A stretch of 64,000 nucleotides of DNA, taken from Pezicula radicicola. Lineage: Eukaryota > Ascomycota > Leotiomycetes > Helotiales > Dermateaceae. Each line of letters starts with the position of its first letter. Positions within the stretch are counted from its first letter, which is position 1. The translations under genes and the position numbers were made by a program. The DNA lies in assembly GCA_003008705.1 (NCBI GenBank), contig PDUO01000043.1, forward strand, positions 347,489 through 411,488, given 5' to 3'. Of the stretch, positions 11,081 to 24,075 are shown in pieces. Under the pieces are notes generated by a model. That model saw only the letters and a list, made by a program, of their open reading frames with translations, had not been told where the DNA came from and did not search any database.

Positions 11081-12385
11081 TGTGATGTTTCTGGAGTGTG
11101 AAGAGAATGAGGGATTGCAGAAGAATTAGAGAATTGGAAAGATGGAGATGGAGAACAGGGCAGCTTGGGGAGAAGCAAAGCGGAACTGAAATTTGAAGTG
11201 CAGGACGAAGCTCGGAGAGGGAACGCTGGGACCATTGGGTGGGCCTTACCTAAGGGAGATTCAACTTTTTTTGAGCGAGCCCGCCCCGACCTCAGCCTTT
11301 TTTTTTAGCCCCAAGGAGTTCCCAACCAACCAACGTGCGAGGAGGCTGTTGCGAAGGGGGCTGCCGGCGGTGCAGTCGGAGGTTGCAGATGCTCTCTACA
11401 GTAAATATGAATTGACATCATCGCGGGCAAAGACAAGGGAGGACGAGTACCGGTAATAGTAGGAGCAGCGGCGGTAGCAGGACGGTTGCCACCACCTACT
11501 TACTTGTTGAGCAGGGTCGAAGGATTGTAGATTTCGAGATGCAGTTTATTGTACTGAATCCACATACAGTAGAGTATCTAATACGTAGCACAGAAAATAA
11601 TACTTTTTCGTGCAGTTATTATTATTAGTGCTAGTAGTACAAGCTTCCGATCATTCCATCATTCTCAGGTCCGCGGTTCTTGGCTGCACCAGCCCATACC
11701 GAGTAGGTACAGTAAGTAGTACGGACGTCTCCCAAGTCCCAAGGCGTCAAGTCTCACTCAGCTCAGCCTGTTGAGCGACCCCGGAGGGTATCGTTTCGGC
11801 TCAGGCTCAGGTTCGAGATCACGTGACCCAATCACCAATTCCGCGTCAGAGTGTCCGCTGGTCCCGACCGTCTCACGACTGGACTGCTTACTCCTCTCCG
11901 ACGCCCGCCAGCCAAGCAGGCTCTGCTCTGCTCTGCTTCTGACAACACCCAGATCCAAGAACCGCAAGACCAAGACCATCTCCTCTTGCGCTCGCGATAG
12001 CGAGTCAAAGTCTCATATCTACCTAACTAATAATCCATCCCTCCATTGCTGCCAGTACAGTACACTACACTACACTACACTACACTGTCTGCCAGTCGTC
12101 CCTTGTATTTTCCCCTGCTGCTGCATTTCTTCGCAGCTCCGAGCGTCATTCTGTGACGGTCGCAGGTCGTAAATTGCACCACATCAGCTCAGATCTACAG
12201 AGCATCACCAGAAATCATCCGCCTTTGTAACTTCATACATACTACATATTCTCCGATCAAGAACACCGCGGGCTAGCTAGCGATCTATAGTCTCAAAAAG
12301 CTGCATCGACCACCTCGTCCGCCGCACATCGTGTTGATAGAGCTGAAGCCCCGCTGGTCGCGTACTTTTCGTCCTCACCTTCATC
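11081..12385. other. Divergent promoter region, citrate synthase / Nrd1-like gene
   Basis: Shared 1.3-kb upstream region of two divergent genes. Holds two CCAAT pentamers on the citrate synthase side and an ACTAC-type short repeat at 12053-12086 on the Nrd1 side. No separate gene is convincing. Confidence 0.6.
12053..12086. repeat. ACACTACACT simple repeat in Nrd1-like leader
   Basis: Four to five copies of a 5-bp ACTAC unit preceded by CAGTACAGTACAC. It lies about 300 bp upstream of the start codon of the neighbouring gene. Confidence 0.7.
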
Positions 12386-15100
12386 ATGTCCTCCCCAGTA
12401 GCAGAATTAGAGGCTGGTCTGCAGGCCATGCTATCATTGAAGCCCCCCGGAGTAACAGGCTCGCGCATTCAGAGCATCACCGCCCTCTGCAAGGCAAATG
12501 TCCAGGTAAGCCCATCCACACAATCCCCACCCGAGTTCGAGGCAACGCAGCTAACAGCTATTCTCCCACCCGCAGTCCGAATCCGTACTCATTCAAAAGC
12601 TGTTTACCCATTTTAAGAAAGCCCCCGGAACACATAAACTTGGCGTGCTTTACGTCGTAGATTCTGTAACTCGAGAATGGATGGTGCAAGCCAAAGCTGC
12701 CGCCCAACCTATAAACAGTTCTGCTTTGGATGGCTCATATGCTGCTGGCGTGAATAGAGTAAAGGAACTTCTTCCAGTCCTCATGAACGATATCATACAA
12801 TCAGCCCCCGATAATCAAAAGGTACGCTCAGCTCAATGCTTGAATCCGATAGTTTGTAGTGCAGAGATCCATGACCCGAGCTGGCTTTACGCCTCAGCTA
12901 CTTATGACCATGATAGTTGCTGTATATTGAGGATCGATCCCTACATGAATGTCCACTTACGCGTCTATTTTGTTTTATAGGAAAAGATCAAAAAACTAGT
13001 TGATATTTGGGAGAAGGGGCAGACTTTCCCACTGCAGATGCTCACTTCATTCAAGGAAAAGTTGAGTGCTTCGATGCAAAGTAAGACTATCTCTCCCCTA
13101 TGAATTCACCCAGTTCATCTTGGATTGTACTCTAATGGCTCTTCCTCTTCGTACAGACCGCTCAACAACCCCTGATGGATCTCCGCCTCCAGATCTCCAG
13201 ATAAGATTGGGCTTGCAGCAACCAAGCGCACCAACACCACCAACGCCTGCCGCAGCGGCGCCTAACACTGCATCTATTTTGGAGGCTCTCGCCAACCTTG
13301 CCCGCCAAAACGGCTCTGCTGTCCCGAATGTCCCCAATGCTCAGACTCAGAATAGTTCAGTCAATGTATCAAATGCGCAGAATAATCCTGCTCAACAAGC
13401 TGCAGTCTTGAACCAGAGTGTCCCTTTCCCGCCTTTCCCTCAGCCTGTAAACGTGCCAGCCCCGGCGGCCACCTTTGCATCGCAAGGACCAAGTGATGGT
13501 GCGTACTTTGCTGGTAGTAATCAAACAAGTCCATTCCCCGGTATACCACCGCCATCCGGAGGTGTCGTCGATTCAGGAACTGCCATGTTGGTGAAGATGC
13601 TTGCGGATCGTGGCATGAATGCTGAGCAGATTGCTGGCATCATAGCTGCTGGTAGTCAGGGGGCATTGCCTGCACCTCCTCCTCCTCCTCCTCCTTCTTT
13701 TCCATCGCAGTATGCTCATCCTCCTCCAAATGAGCAGAACGGCCATAATGGAGCTGACAGTCGTGGTGTCAGATCCGATGAGTCACGTGATCGTAATGGA
13801 TTCCACGAGTCATTTAGATCAACACCTCCTTACCGCCGCCGTTCTCGATCTCCGTCTCCTGGGCGCGCATGGAACGCTCAGAACGCTCAGAACTCTCCAG
13901 CTTCTCGCCGTCGTGATGACCCAAATTTTGATTATGGCAGGACTAGAGGCTCGCCAAATCGCAGCCGGGATGAAGGAGGCAGAGGAGGCCGGGCGCGCGG
14001 AAATAATGAATACCGCCAACGCAGTCCTCAACGTCGCCGCGGCCGAAGCCCATCACCACCAAGGAGTCGCGACGGCTATGGAGCTGGGCCAAAATGGATC
14101 GAATACGACGCCACAATTCCTAAGGGCAGTATCAAAGGTAAGCCTCGAGGTTTCTCAAATATGTGTGAGTCTAATCTAACAAAAAAAAAAGTGCTTAGTC
14201 GAACCTTGTTTGTTGGGGGTGTAAAGTAAGTTTGGAACCGCGGAATAATCAACTTTTTGAACTGTCACTAATGAATGTCTTTAGCTCATCTGAACAAGAC
14301 TTGAGGAGCGTCTTTGACAGATACGGGAAAGTTCAGACTTGCATTGTAAACAAAGACAAGCGCCATGCATTCGTAAAAATGATCTGCCGCAAAGATGCCG
14401 TCAACGCCAAGGAGGCCATGGGTGATAATAGAGACAAAGATCCTCAATCAAAAATACGTCAAGTATGTATAGAATTCCCATGCAAAAATTTAGTAATTAA
14501 CAGTGTATGTAGTTCAACCAAACTAGATGGGGGGTTGGTTTTGGACCACGGGATTGTAGCGACTACCAAACCGGCATCAGCGTTATCCCAATCAGCAAGC
14601 TCACCGATGCGGATCGGAAATGGATGATAACTGCTGAATACGGTGGCACAGGTGGGAAACCCATCGAGTCAGGAATGGTCGTTGAGGAGCCTGATATCGA
14701 GATTGGCCAAGGGGTCTCATCGAAAGCCATAAGCCGACGAATGCAGACCGACAGAGGCGGTAACAGTGGGTCCAAATCGGGTCGTGATCGTGACGACGAC
14801 GATGGATCACGGTTCCGCCGTTCAATGGACCGTGACGACCGTCGAGACAACGACCGTCGAGACCAGAACACGACAAATGGTGGCTCGCCCGCTGTGCCCT
14901 CGTTCACAATGCCTGGTGGTATGCCAGCATTTCCAAATATGCCTGGGATGCCCAACTTCCCAATGCCAACACTTCCAAATGGCATGCCCATGTTTCCACT
15001 CCCACCTGGTTTTGCCTTCCCTGGAATGCCATCAGCTCCAGGACAGAATGGTCAAAATGGTCAAAACTATCAACAACCACCTCCTCCAGGTCGCAATTAG
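12386..15100 (+). CDS. NRD1: Nrd1/Seb1-like RNA polymerase II CTD-binding RNA-binding protein
   Basis: Predicted nuclear factor in RNA polymerase II termination and RNA processing. Exons 12386-12505, 12576-12821, 12981-13080, 13157-14137, 14192-14225, 14285-14462 and 14513-15100 give 748 residues in phase. Residues about 1-155 form a CTD-interaction domain (KLGVLYVVDSVTREW). A long P/Q/N-rich and then R/S/D-rich linker follows (RSRSPSPGR, RRRGRSPSPPRSRD). An RRM spans about 485-555, with RNP2-like TLFVGGVN and RNP1-like KRHAFVKM, then WGVGFGPRDCSDYQTG, a block typical of this family. The tail is P/G/M-rich. The sixth intron uses the acceptor at 14511-14512; nearby alternatives give stops. A 10-A run forms the acceptor of intron four. 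Confidence 0.92.
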
Positions 15101-16396
15101 GTTATGACTTGGCCAACGACAACATATTATTTGGCAATCTCTCAGGCTCAGCATAGAAGGTGTTTATATGGTGGTGGTTAATGGTCGATAATGGCGTTTA
15201 TGACAGTAATTCCTTATTTGGGTGAGGCTCTAATTTTTCCGCTTAGCGAGGAGTTTGGAATCGAAAAATATCTCACATTACAATAATTCCACCTATTGCT
15301 TGTCCAAGGCCGTAATTTTTTGTGCAGGCTTTACAATACTACTATTTTCTACACAACTCTTAGGCTGGCATGACTTCACAAGCTAATGTATAGGAAGGCC
15401 TAGTGTATTAGACTCGGAATGCGTTTGTTACTAATAAGTATAGCATAGGAAAGGAAAGTTATAAGTTAGACAGTCTTAGCTTATCTGTCCTTTACATTAA
15501 ATTTTACTTTTAGAATTAGTATTAGTATTTAGATCCCTTACTCTTACTACTTACGTTTCTCTTTAAAAGAGAAGAGGTTATTGTCGGCTTACTATATCAA
15601 TATATTGATCTCTCTGTTCTTCGTTCCGGTGGTTCTGGTAATCTGGTTCTATTCTTTATGTCTAGTTCTAACTAAGTGCCAGAATGGAGGTCTTGATATG
15701 CTTGCCCACTAGTCCCGATTAGGCTAGTCGTGCGGCATGGCCCGGCAGGGCAAAGCCTCTGATTGGCCTGGTATACCGATAGCGTGCTTATGTAATTCGC
15801 ACGTGATATCAGAAACCATTCATTCTAACAGTTATATATATCTTTTATCTTTTATCTTTTAGAAACTAAAAATTATCCTTTAGCTAAAGGAAGTAGTTTT
15901 AATAAAATTTAAATATAAAAAAAATATTTTTATATTTATATTATATTATATAATTATAATAATATAAAGATAAAATTAAAACTTTTTATAATAATAATAA
16001 TAATATATATATAAAGAGATATAAAACTTAAATTTTATATTATTATTTTAGTTTCTATTATATAAAATATAATTATAGTATATATATTATAAAGTACTTT
16101 AATATATCCTTTTATAAAGTAATAAAATAAAAACTTAAATTAAAATATTTATAGTAATCTTTTAAAAAGTTATATACTTTTATATTTTATATTATTCTTA
16201 TAAATATTTATAAGAATAAGAATAATAAAGAAACTAATTAAACTAATTATAAATTATATTAGTAACTAAAAGAAGTATAATACTACTAATAGATAGATAT
16301 ATAGTTAAATTTATTAATTCTAGTCTTTTAGAGCTAGGACTAGATAAACATCTAGCTCTTTATAACCTACTCTACTCTATTTAAAAAGACCTTAGC
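15101..16396. other. Convergent intergenic region containing an AT-rich RIP-like island
   Basis: The first 280 bp are the 3' side of the Nrd1-like gene. From about 15.38 kb A/T content climbs, and 15830-16330 is almost only A and T. A less A/T-rich segment (about 15640-15830) with CG-containing words is embedded in it. No open frame is meaningful. This looks like an old repeat eroded by RIP, ending right at the stop codon of the next gene. Confidence 0.7.
15830..16390. repeat. AT-rich island, probable RIP-eroded repeat
   Basis: Over 500 bp of nearly uninterrupted A/T, such as TATATTATA-type words and TAATAATAATAATA runs, with abrupt edges against normal-composition genes. I could not recognise terminal repeats or coding remnants, so the parent element is unknown. 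Confidence 0.65.
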
Positions 16397-19300
16397 TTAA
16401 GGATTAACTAGCTCGTAATTAAAGCTATAATCGTCCTTATCGTCTAGGTCTACACGATCATTTATAAGCTGTTGCTGACTAGCTAAATCTAACCGTGCCA
16501 TATCAAAGTCTAGGCTTAGGTTGCTTGAATGTAGCACTGGATTTGAATCCTTAACTTCTGGCAATGTAGGGAAATTAACCCCAATAGCCTGCTGTCTATG
16601 AACTTCGTATCGCTGCTGTACTTGCCACTCTGGCAAGATAGGTTGACTCCAATCACCATCTACATGGCATTCTCGGCGGAAAAACTGTGTCTCGCGGTAA
16701 TTCGGACCCTGGACTGCGCCTATAGCCCGATCTGGGTGTAATATAAGCTGCTTGCTTTCCAAGAACTGGTTTGCAATTTCATATGCAGTCTGTTCGCTAA
16801 CTTCAACTTGCAAATCAAAGGCTTCTGGAGGTTCCGGCTCCGGGTGCGGTATTATAGGCTTTGGCCTCTGGCCCAAGTGACGCGAAGTGCTTTGATGGCC
16901 ATTTCGAGCAGAAGCCACGCCACTCAAGTTAGCCAGGTCCATGGGATATTCTAGCTTAGTATCATCGAGTGCCAGCAGATGCACTTTCCCAGTCGCATCG
17001 CCAAGCAGCAGCTTTGTGTAGTCTCTCGAGAAGACACCAACAGATATCCCCCCAGAGACTGAGAGAACGTTCCGTACGAAAGCCTTCCCTCTAGGAGCTC
17101 TAATATCCCACGCCTTTAAAACGCCATCGGATGATCCTGTATACAAACGGTCTGAAGTCTTACCCCAAGAAGCGAACTTGACACCAGTATCCGCTACTTC
17201 TTGCGGTAATTCATGCAGTGGGTTATCGAGTGATTCTACCCTAGAGTTAATCAATAGTTCATGAGTAATGCAGCAGGAAACTCACCACCGTGTCCAAGGA
17301 CATGAATAGGATCGTCGCTGAAAGCAGTATCCCAAACATACGTGTTACCATCTGTACAACTTGCAGTAACATAGCTGTGCACATTGCTACTAGGCCTATT
17401 AAAATTGTTAGTACAAACAAAGCAATTCCTATTCATTCTACTAGAAACCTACATTATTGTAAGCTCATTAATATCGAAAGCCGGACAATCGAGAGATTTG
17501 ATTTGCAGGAAAGTGCCATGTTTATTCTGACCAAATACGTGAATTTGGGTACGAGTCTCGGGCTCGAACGTCCCGCAGGGCGACGTTGCCGCCAAGAATA
17601 TGGGCTGAGTTGGATGCCATATTACTTCAAATACGTTCTGCGTCCGTGCAGTAGAAATAGGCACTTTGGTACCATCGTGGACATTCCAAAGACAAAGTTC
17701 GCCGGTATTCTTCTTGTCCTCTGGTATGTCATTATCATCACCAGTCACACTTCGGGGCGAATAACCCACGAGCAAAAGATGGGCGACCCGTTCTAACCTT
17801 CCCCACTGGATAGTTGCTGGGAAATACGCCCATTTATCGCTTCTCTGGAGCTCTTGTGCTTGCTCATGGGCTCTGTCACCAGTATATGTGTTGTATACAG
17901 ACTTCGAAATATCGCCTTTGTCAATTTTGTACACGCGAATGGCGTCGTTGCTGACATCGGATGCGGTAGCCACAAGCTCGTGATGGTCAGAGCTGACCAC
18001 AAAGTTCACTTTTTCCTGATGTTCCCAAGTACCGCGGAGTTCTGATGAAGAACCATCTCCTTTTACAGCCCACACTTTGACCGTCTTGTCAAAACTTGCA
18101 GTGAACGTAAGTCCACTTGCACCACTGTGGGAAGTTGAAACCACAGAAGTATATAGCCACGGGTCTTGAGTCCGATGCATTGATTGCAATGCATTCTCGG
18201 CATTGTCTCCAATTGTAACAACGGGTCGAACTATCCGATGATTTGGAACAGCTCTCAGAGTGCCGAGGCTTGTTGAGCCCACAAGGAGGTTACCAGGCTT
18301 GTTATACTGCATGTTGTGGCTATCAGAATGCGCTGTGGCACCGCAGATGAATGCATTGTCACTAGTCCAACTGATAGTGAAAATGTCGCCACAGCAGTCA
18401 ATCCACTCGCCTTGCCGAACAAAGGTATCTTCTACCATAGTATTTAGCGTCGTCTTGAACGTTCGCAAGCTTCTAGATATTCCAGTCGTGGCTCTACCCC
18501 AGGTCTCGCGTTCCCTTAACAGGGATGAAATGGATCTCGAATGCTGAGAAGGTGCCATTTTCTGTTTCGGTATAGACTGAAGTCTGAGAAGTTGTGGCTG
18601 CACCGTTATTGTGCCTGCTGCTGCATCTTCAAGAAAGGTCGTGATGGCAGATTTCCCTCTCTTGATAAGAAGTTTTGCTGCCAAGTTCGGAGATGGTGTC
18701 TTTAGGCTTTCCATCACATCGCGAATGATTCGTGGTATGTGAGTCGATTGATTTTGTAGAAGTGAGATTATCTCTGACAATGGATTGGTATCATGTGCAT
18801 TTTCATGATTTGGTTTAATACGTGTGACGAGATACTCAACCTCCTCGGCGCAAAAATCGATATGCAGAACATGCCCTTCCAACTTGTTCCTCGTATTCGC
18901 AGAGAGCACGTTTCTGCGATTGCAAGCAATTTCAAGCCCTCTTCTAATATCTTCCCTAACCGAGCGACTGATGTAGGGGCGGGGCGTATTGCTATCCAGT
19001 GCTGCAAGCCGAAGACCAAGAACTTCTCGAGAAGCAATGTCATCCCTGGTGGCAATCCCCTTTACACTAGCCTTCCGAGCAGATGGTATGGATAATTTGC
19101 AACCTTCATTGTCTTCGGAATGGTCAGTCTCATTTGGGTTTGGGCCGTCAATCGACTCGGCATTTATTGAGGTTGGAGGTGATGACAAGCGACTGCCATA
19201 AAATCGCTTCGGGGCTCCAGAATGGACAACAAGCTCTTCTTCGGATACATCTTTCAAGTCAGAAGGAGCGGTGGACGAATCTGAATCGAAATCACGCCTT

Positions 19301-20553
19301 CGTAATCTTTCACGAGAGATATGATCAACTCCCGCACGAGCAATTCCGGAAGGTCGTGAAGACATGGGGGTTCTTGTAGGTCTGCTCTCAATACTCTTCT
19401 CGTGCATCTGCCTAGGCTCTAGAATTAGGGTCGTACCAGCGAACTGTTTGGCGAGTGTCTCCGCCCATAACGATACATGATTCTCGTATTCTGCGGATAA
19501 TTTCCAACCATTCGCGCCAAGGTTTTCTAGGAACGTTGGGTGAGTAGCTATAACTTGGGTGGCCTAAAACAGATTCAGCCACAATACGAAAGACCATTCA
19601 CCATTCTCATAGAGCATACCTCTATTTCTATAGCCTCACGGCCGTGGCGGTCCATGTTGGGAAAGTGTCGCGAAACTGCAGTTCTTATTCTAGGACAGAT
19701 CTGAGTTAGAAGGGCTTTCCTAATACTCATTTCCTTTTCAGCATCGGTCGGGATCTGCTGCTTGGTCTTTGTGATAGTGCTACCTGTAGATACTGACGAC
19801 GATCTTCTCTCCGGAGAATGGGGACTTATGCCGGGTACTGACTTCATGGGCGATTGGGAGGCATTCGAACTGTTGGAGTGCTTGGGCCAACTGTATTGTC
19901 TGGAGCCCTGGCCTGCTGCATCTAAATCAGACAACCCTCCAGGTTTAGGCGCTGCCATCTCCTTATAATCATGTGTTCTCCGTCTTTTGCGCCTATGCTC
20001 TGGATTCATCACCGCGGCATAAGCCGCAGGCACCAAATTTCGTCCCATATCTTTGTTTTCTTTCGCTGCCGGGGAGGGAATCGAGAATTCAGTTGAAGAA
20101 TCTGGAATTGATGGTACTGTTGGTCTGAGACTGGAGATGGATCCTACTCGGAACTGGTCCTTTGCAGCAGGCGAGGGGACGATTCTAGATCGCTTTGTGG
20201 AGGGGATCGAGGCGGTAGGCCCTGTTATATTACGATTGCTTCGAAAATGGGTGTTAAAACCGTCTCCTTCAGAAGGTAGCGTACGAATCCCACTGAACTG
20301 GAATGGTCCTGGTAAGCCGCCGTTGGGTTGAGGTTTTCGTGTTGCATTGGATAGACGACGGCGGTCCCTGAGTAGCAAATCGTCTTCGTCGCTGTCGCTC
20401 TGAGTGAGGTCAATGGGCTTCTGGGAGGTCGTAAAGCTGCGCAAGAGTTAGCATCTTTCGCGCATGTTCCCAGAACGCGTTGTGCTGTCGCGAATCTCGC
20501 GTGTCGGGAGAAGCTCACCTAGGTCTTGGCTCGTGCTTATCCATGGCGTACAT
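16397..20553 (-). CDS. Large WD40-repeat protein, possible DCAF26/DIM-9-like adaptor
   Basis: Exons 20553-20519, 20436-19620, 19563-17453, 17395-17286 and 17235-16397 read in phase to 1303 residues. The first start is MYAMDKHEPRP; a second ATG lies at 20544. Residues 1-280 are low-complexity and acidic or Ser-rich (DLTQSDSDEDD). Residues about 290-480 are helical and unfamiliar. A WD40 propeller follows from about residue 620, with blades such as FTASFDKTVKVWAV, GELCLWNVHDG, TDGNTYVWDTAF and TGSSDGVLKAWDIRAP. The last holds WDIR, a WDxR box of the kind that docks on DDB1. Size and layout resemble the fungal heterochromatin adaptor DIM-9/DCAF26 (Raf1 in fission yeast), but I cannot confirm this without a search. 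The stop codon touches the AT-rich island. Confidence 0.8.
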
Positions 20554-21344
20554 GGTGGGGTACAGCGCAGTTCACAAGGAATCGCATTGTTGAGTATCTT
20601 GTTCTGTAGCCGATGCGACACAAAGATGCTGAGTTTATTTGAAGTGGTGCCCTTTGAAAGCGATGTGTTCGAGGAGATGTACGCGGAAGCCGCTATCCGA
20701 CAAGGCTGAGCGAGTGGAATAAAGATAAACGAGGAAGTAAGAAGTACAGTTCTTCTTCTCTGCAGCGGGGATAAAGTTATTCGTCGCCAAGCAAGAGTTA
20801 AAACTGTTTCTTTAGAATGGTTTCCGAAAGGACAATCAGAGGGTCGTCAGATCCATCAAGTAATTTAAGTGGTGCTTGTATGTACCTCCGCACAAAAGTA
20901 CTTAGGTTCCTACATGCAGTGATTGACGAGGAGAATGCAAGGCTGACTGACATGTTTATTAAAAGCGACTCAAAAGCACCTCATGTTATGGTCAGTTAGG
21001 ACAGTGAATCACCAAATGGCTTGGAATCCAAATTTCGCTCAATTGATTGACTCGGACGACGGAGAAACCGTTGGAGGTCACATGCTTCTAAATCGCGTGT
21101 CCTCTTCCCTCCTAAGTGCAGGTCGCTGGAGAACCTTCATTGATCTGTAGGATAAGGTAGCTGAAGACATGATAGTTGTAGAAAAAGCAATCAAGCCAAG
21201 ACTACTTAGGCCTAGTAACTAGGTACACAACTCGCAATTCAGAAGAAGCTCAGGTCAGACCTTTCTGCAGTATTGATACATTGTGTTCATAAACTGAGTC
21301 CCCGCATACCATGTGCATCATTCATTCATAATTTGATATGCACC
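20554..21344. other. Intergenic region upstream of the WD40 gene
   Basis: Promoter side of the large WD40 gene and 3' side of the ABM-domain gene, both on the - strand. Short open frames only, without splice support. Confidence 0.6.
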
Positions 21345-21729
21345 CTACAGCGGGACCTCCACGTCCTTGCTCGTATCGAGCTCCTCGTGTCTTCTGAGAT
21401 CCATCGGCTTCGAGAGCAGAGGTAGGACGTATGGATCAAAGGTCTTCCAGTATGGGTTCTCGAGGTGGTATTTTTGGCTCTGAAAGCAAGATGTTAGCTT
21501 TGGTTTCCGTGGTATGATGTAGGATGTAAACAAGACTTACGCCCTCGGTTTCGAACCGCTCTACAACTGTGAAAGCACGGGGATCATGCACATCCTGCAT
21601 GACAAACCAATCGACTGTCTCCTTGTCCTTCCGGTAGATGCGTGCAGCTTCGATGAGCTTTGCTTTCAGGCGGGGTATGGACTCTGGGTCTTCGTTGCAG
21701 TAGAGGTGGACGGTGAGAGTATACACCAT
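21345..21729 (-). CDS. Small ABM-fold (dimeric alpha/beta barrel) protein
   Basis: Two exons, 21729-21541 and 21479-21345, give 107 residues. The sequence YTLTVHLYCNEDPESIPRLKAKL, a helix with Y-R-K-D, then WFVMQDVHDPRAFTVVERFE and a short C-terminal helix with HLENPYWKTFDPYVLPLL follows the antibiotic-biosynthesis-monooxygenase fold: strand-helix-strand with the HxxNPxWxxF-type ending. Fungal members act as small monooxygenases or accessory proteins and many are uncharacterised. No signal peptide. It is divergent from the DCAF4-like gene over 0.5 kb. Substrate unknown. Confidence 0.85.
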
Positions 21730-22235
21730 TTTGAGGGATGGATGGAGTTTTCTTGACAGATCGCTATGGTAATTAGTTTTGAGAAAGAGTGAAGGAAGGA
21801 CTGGGTCAGAGTCAAGAAGGTCGTGAAGGGTCGTTAGAGTGAAGAGTTTAGACGTGGGTTGTTTGTGGTGGGGTCATTTTTTTACGGAGGACTCGATGGG
21901 TTGGCCCGAGAAGGGACCGTCATAGGAGAACGCGAATTCTACCACCATCGTACACCTAACCATAGCTATGATCGTCGGGGCAGCGACCTCGTCCGTATTC
22001 CCTAAGACCGTGGACATTTTGAAGAGACTCTTATCGGCACGTGCTTGTAGACCAAACGGCTCTAATTAAAAACGATGTCCATAGCATACCTAGAGGCTAC
22101 TGTAATCATACTCTTCTGTTCGTCCCAATCACCCTGACGGAGTACCTAGTAGCCGCCCAGCCGCAATTTCCAAGCTGAGAAGGAAACCGAGTCAAGTTCA
22201 GTCACTAACATTACATCTAGTAGTTGTACGTGACT
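21730..22235. other. Divergent promoter, ABM protein / DCAF4-like gene
   Basis: A 506-bp shared upstream region. No repeats or recognisable elements beyond ordinary sequence. Confidence 0.6.
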
Positions 22236-24075
22236 ATGGACAATGTCCGTCAGATTCCTGGCTATTATTATGGTATTTCACCAACATGCCAGGGTTTGCA
22301 GCTTCTAATGCGAGACCCTCTAGATACAGAGAAGAATAAATACTTCAAGATTCAGCCAGGCACATCAACCTCGGCATACACTTCAAGAGATGTGAAGCGA
22401 CGCAAGGTGGAGGAGGCTGACGCCAAATTACTTTCGGTTCATCACGCAAGGCAGAAAGCTCGCGTAAAAAGACACAATGTTCTCAGTACACCTTTAGGAG
22501 GTGGAATGCTCTATCGGTAAGCAATTCCAGGGACCTTTGTTCTCTACTCCTGAACCATCTTTGATCTACTTCTGAAATCTTGGGGACAACCAAACTGACA
22601 CCGAGTTCTCGACTTACAGGGAATTCGGTCTTCCACGTCAAGATCTCATCTCACAGATCTTTGCTGAAGGCCTTGTACCTCAAAAGAAGTTGGACTGGAG
22701 CTCAATCATCCAGGGTAGCGAACCATCCATATTTACAATACAATCTCGACCCGATATTGGGCCATCAATCATCGATCATTATGTGGGTAAGTGATACTGT
22801 TTTTTATAAATCTTAGACGTCGTGACGTGCGGAAGAATTTACCACATTCGCTAACAAGTCTCTATAGCTAAGGAGAATGAACTGGTGACGATTCAGTACC
22901 AAAGTGAGAGATGCTCTTCATCCTTCCCAAATAGAGACAGGGACTCTATCTGGCGCCTTGTCTTCAACAGCCCTGGGCGAGCAACATCTGTTTGTACTCA
23001 CGAGGAAAGCCAAAAGGTCGTCATGACGTGGCTTGCGGGCCAGGAAAATGCAGGTATCGCAGTGACAGACTGGCGAACGTCTTGCACTACTAGTCGTGGT
23101 GAGTTGGCTCTTTTGTATATTTCTGTCTGAGAGCTACTCGTATTAGCTTAAATATTGAGAAGCATATCCAGGAGTGTAGATGCTAACATCTATATTAGCT
23201 CAAAGGCCTCCAACCATACTCACAGGGCCGGGTACATCGAGAGGTGCAGAAGTTAGTGTGTTTTCATCAGCAGCTGCGCCTCCAGCGTCATCAGTTCTTT
23301 TTGCCATCGGAACTAGCCATGGCTTAATGAAAATAGACAAGCAATCCGGCAATGTCTCTTGGCTAACACCCAAGCTGCCACGCACGGAGCATGAGGGGTT
23401 CCCTAGGGATACTTTCGCTTTGCAGTTCTTGGGGAATGACCCGTGGGTGTTATTATCTGGCGGCCGCAGAGGTATATTGAATGTCACAGATTTGCGATTT
23501 CCAGTATACGGTGATCAAGCAGACACCATTCGTCATCCTAGCTCCATCACCCACATCAAGCAGATAAACAATCATCAAATCCTTGTTGCAGGACTGAACT
23601 CGAGTTTGTGCCATTACGATCTACGATTTAGAAAAGTTGATAGACCGGAAAATAGCCTTGGAAGACATACCGGAAAAGTGAGTCGTAACTTCATATAAAT
23701 GTCGTCGAGTACTAACGCGGCTTGAAGATCCCGAAACGCTCATTTACGTCTCCATTTCTACAGTACCCAGATTACTTTAATACTTCGATCTACCAGATTG
23801 GACTGGACATTGATAACGAGAGCGGCCTTGTAGCCGCAGCTCAGCAATCAAAGTCAGGATGGGAAGTCGGTGGCATCCACTTGTACTCTCTGCATACTGG
23901 GCAGTTGTTGAGGCAGATTGGCAAGGAGAAACTTGGACTCAAGAGTGTAGCAGACGGCCTACAGGTTGGGAGATGGATGCAGTCCATTCAGTTCGTGAGA
24001 AACTGTGAGAACAAGGCAAAAAGTTTGTATATAGGGCCAAGCTACTCGCAGGACACAATAATATTTTCCTTGTAA
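22236..24075 (+). CDS. DCAF4-like WD40 protein
   Basis: Exons 22236-22272, 22324-22516, 22620-22786, 22868-23098, 23199-23677 and 23728-24075 give 484 residues in phase. Removing the first 51-bp intron restores IPGYYYDTEKNKYFKIQPG, the hallmark N-terminus of DCAF4/WDR21 proteins (PGYYYD..KNKYFKI). Degenerate WD blades follow. Two carry WDxR-like ends, NVTDLRFP and HYDLRFRK, the usual DDB1-docking position. By family it would be a substrate adaptor of a Cul4-DDB1 ubiquitin ligase; substrates are unknown. The start ATG lies only nine codons before the conserved motif. Confidence 0.8.
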
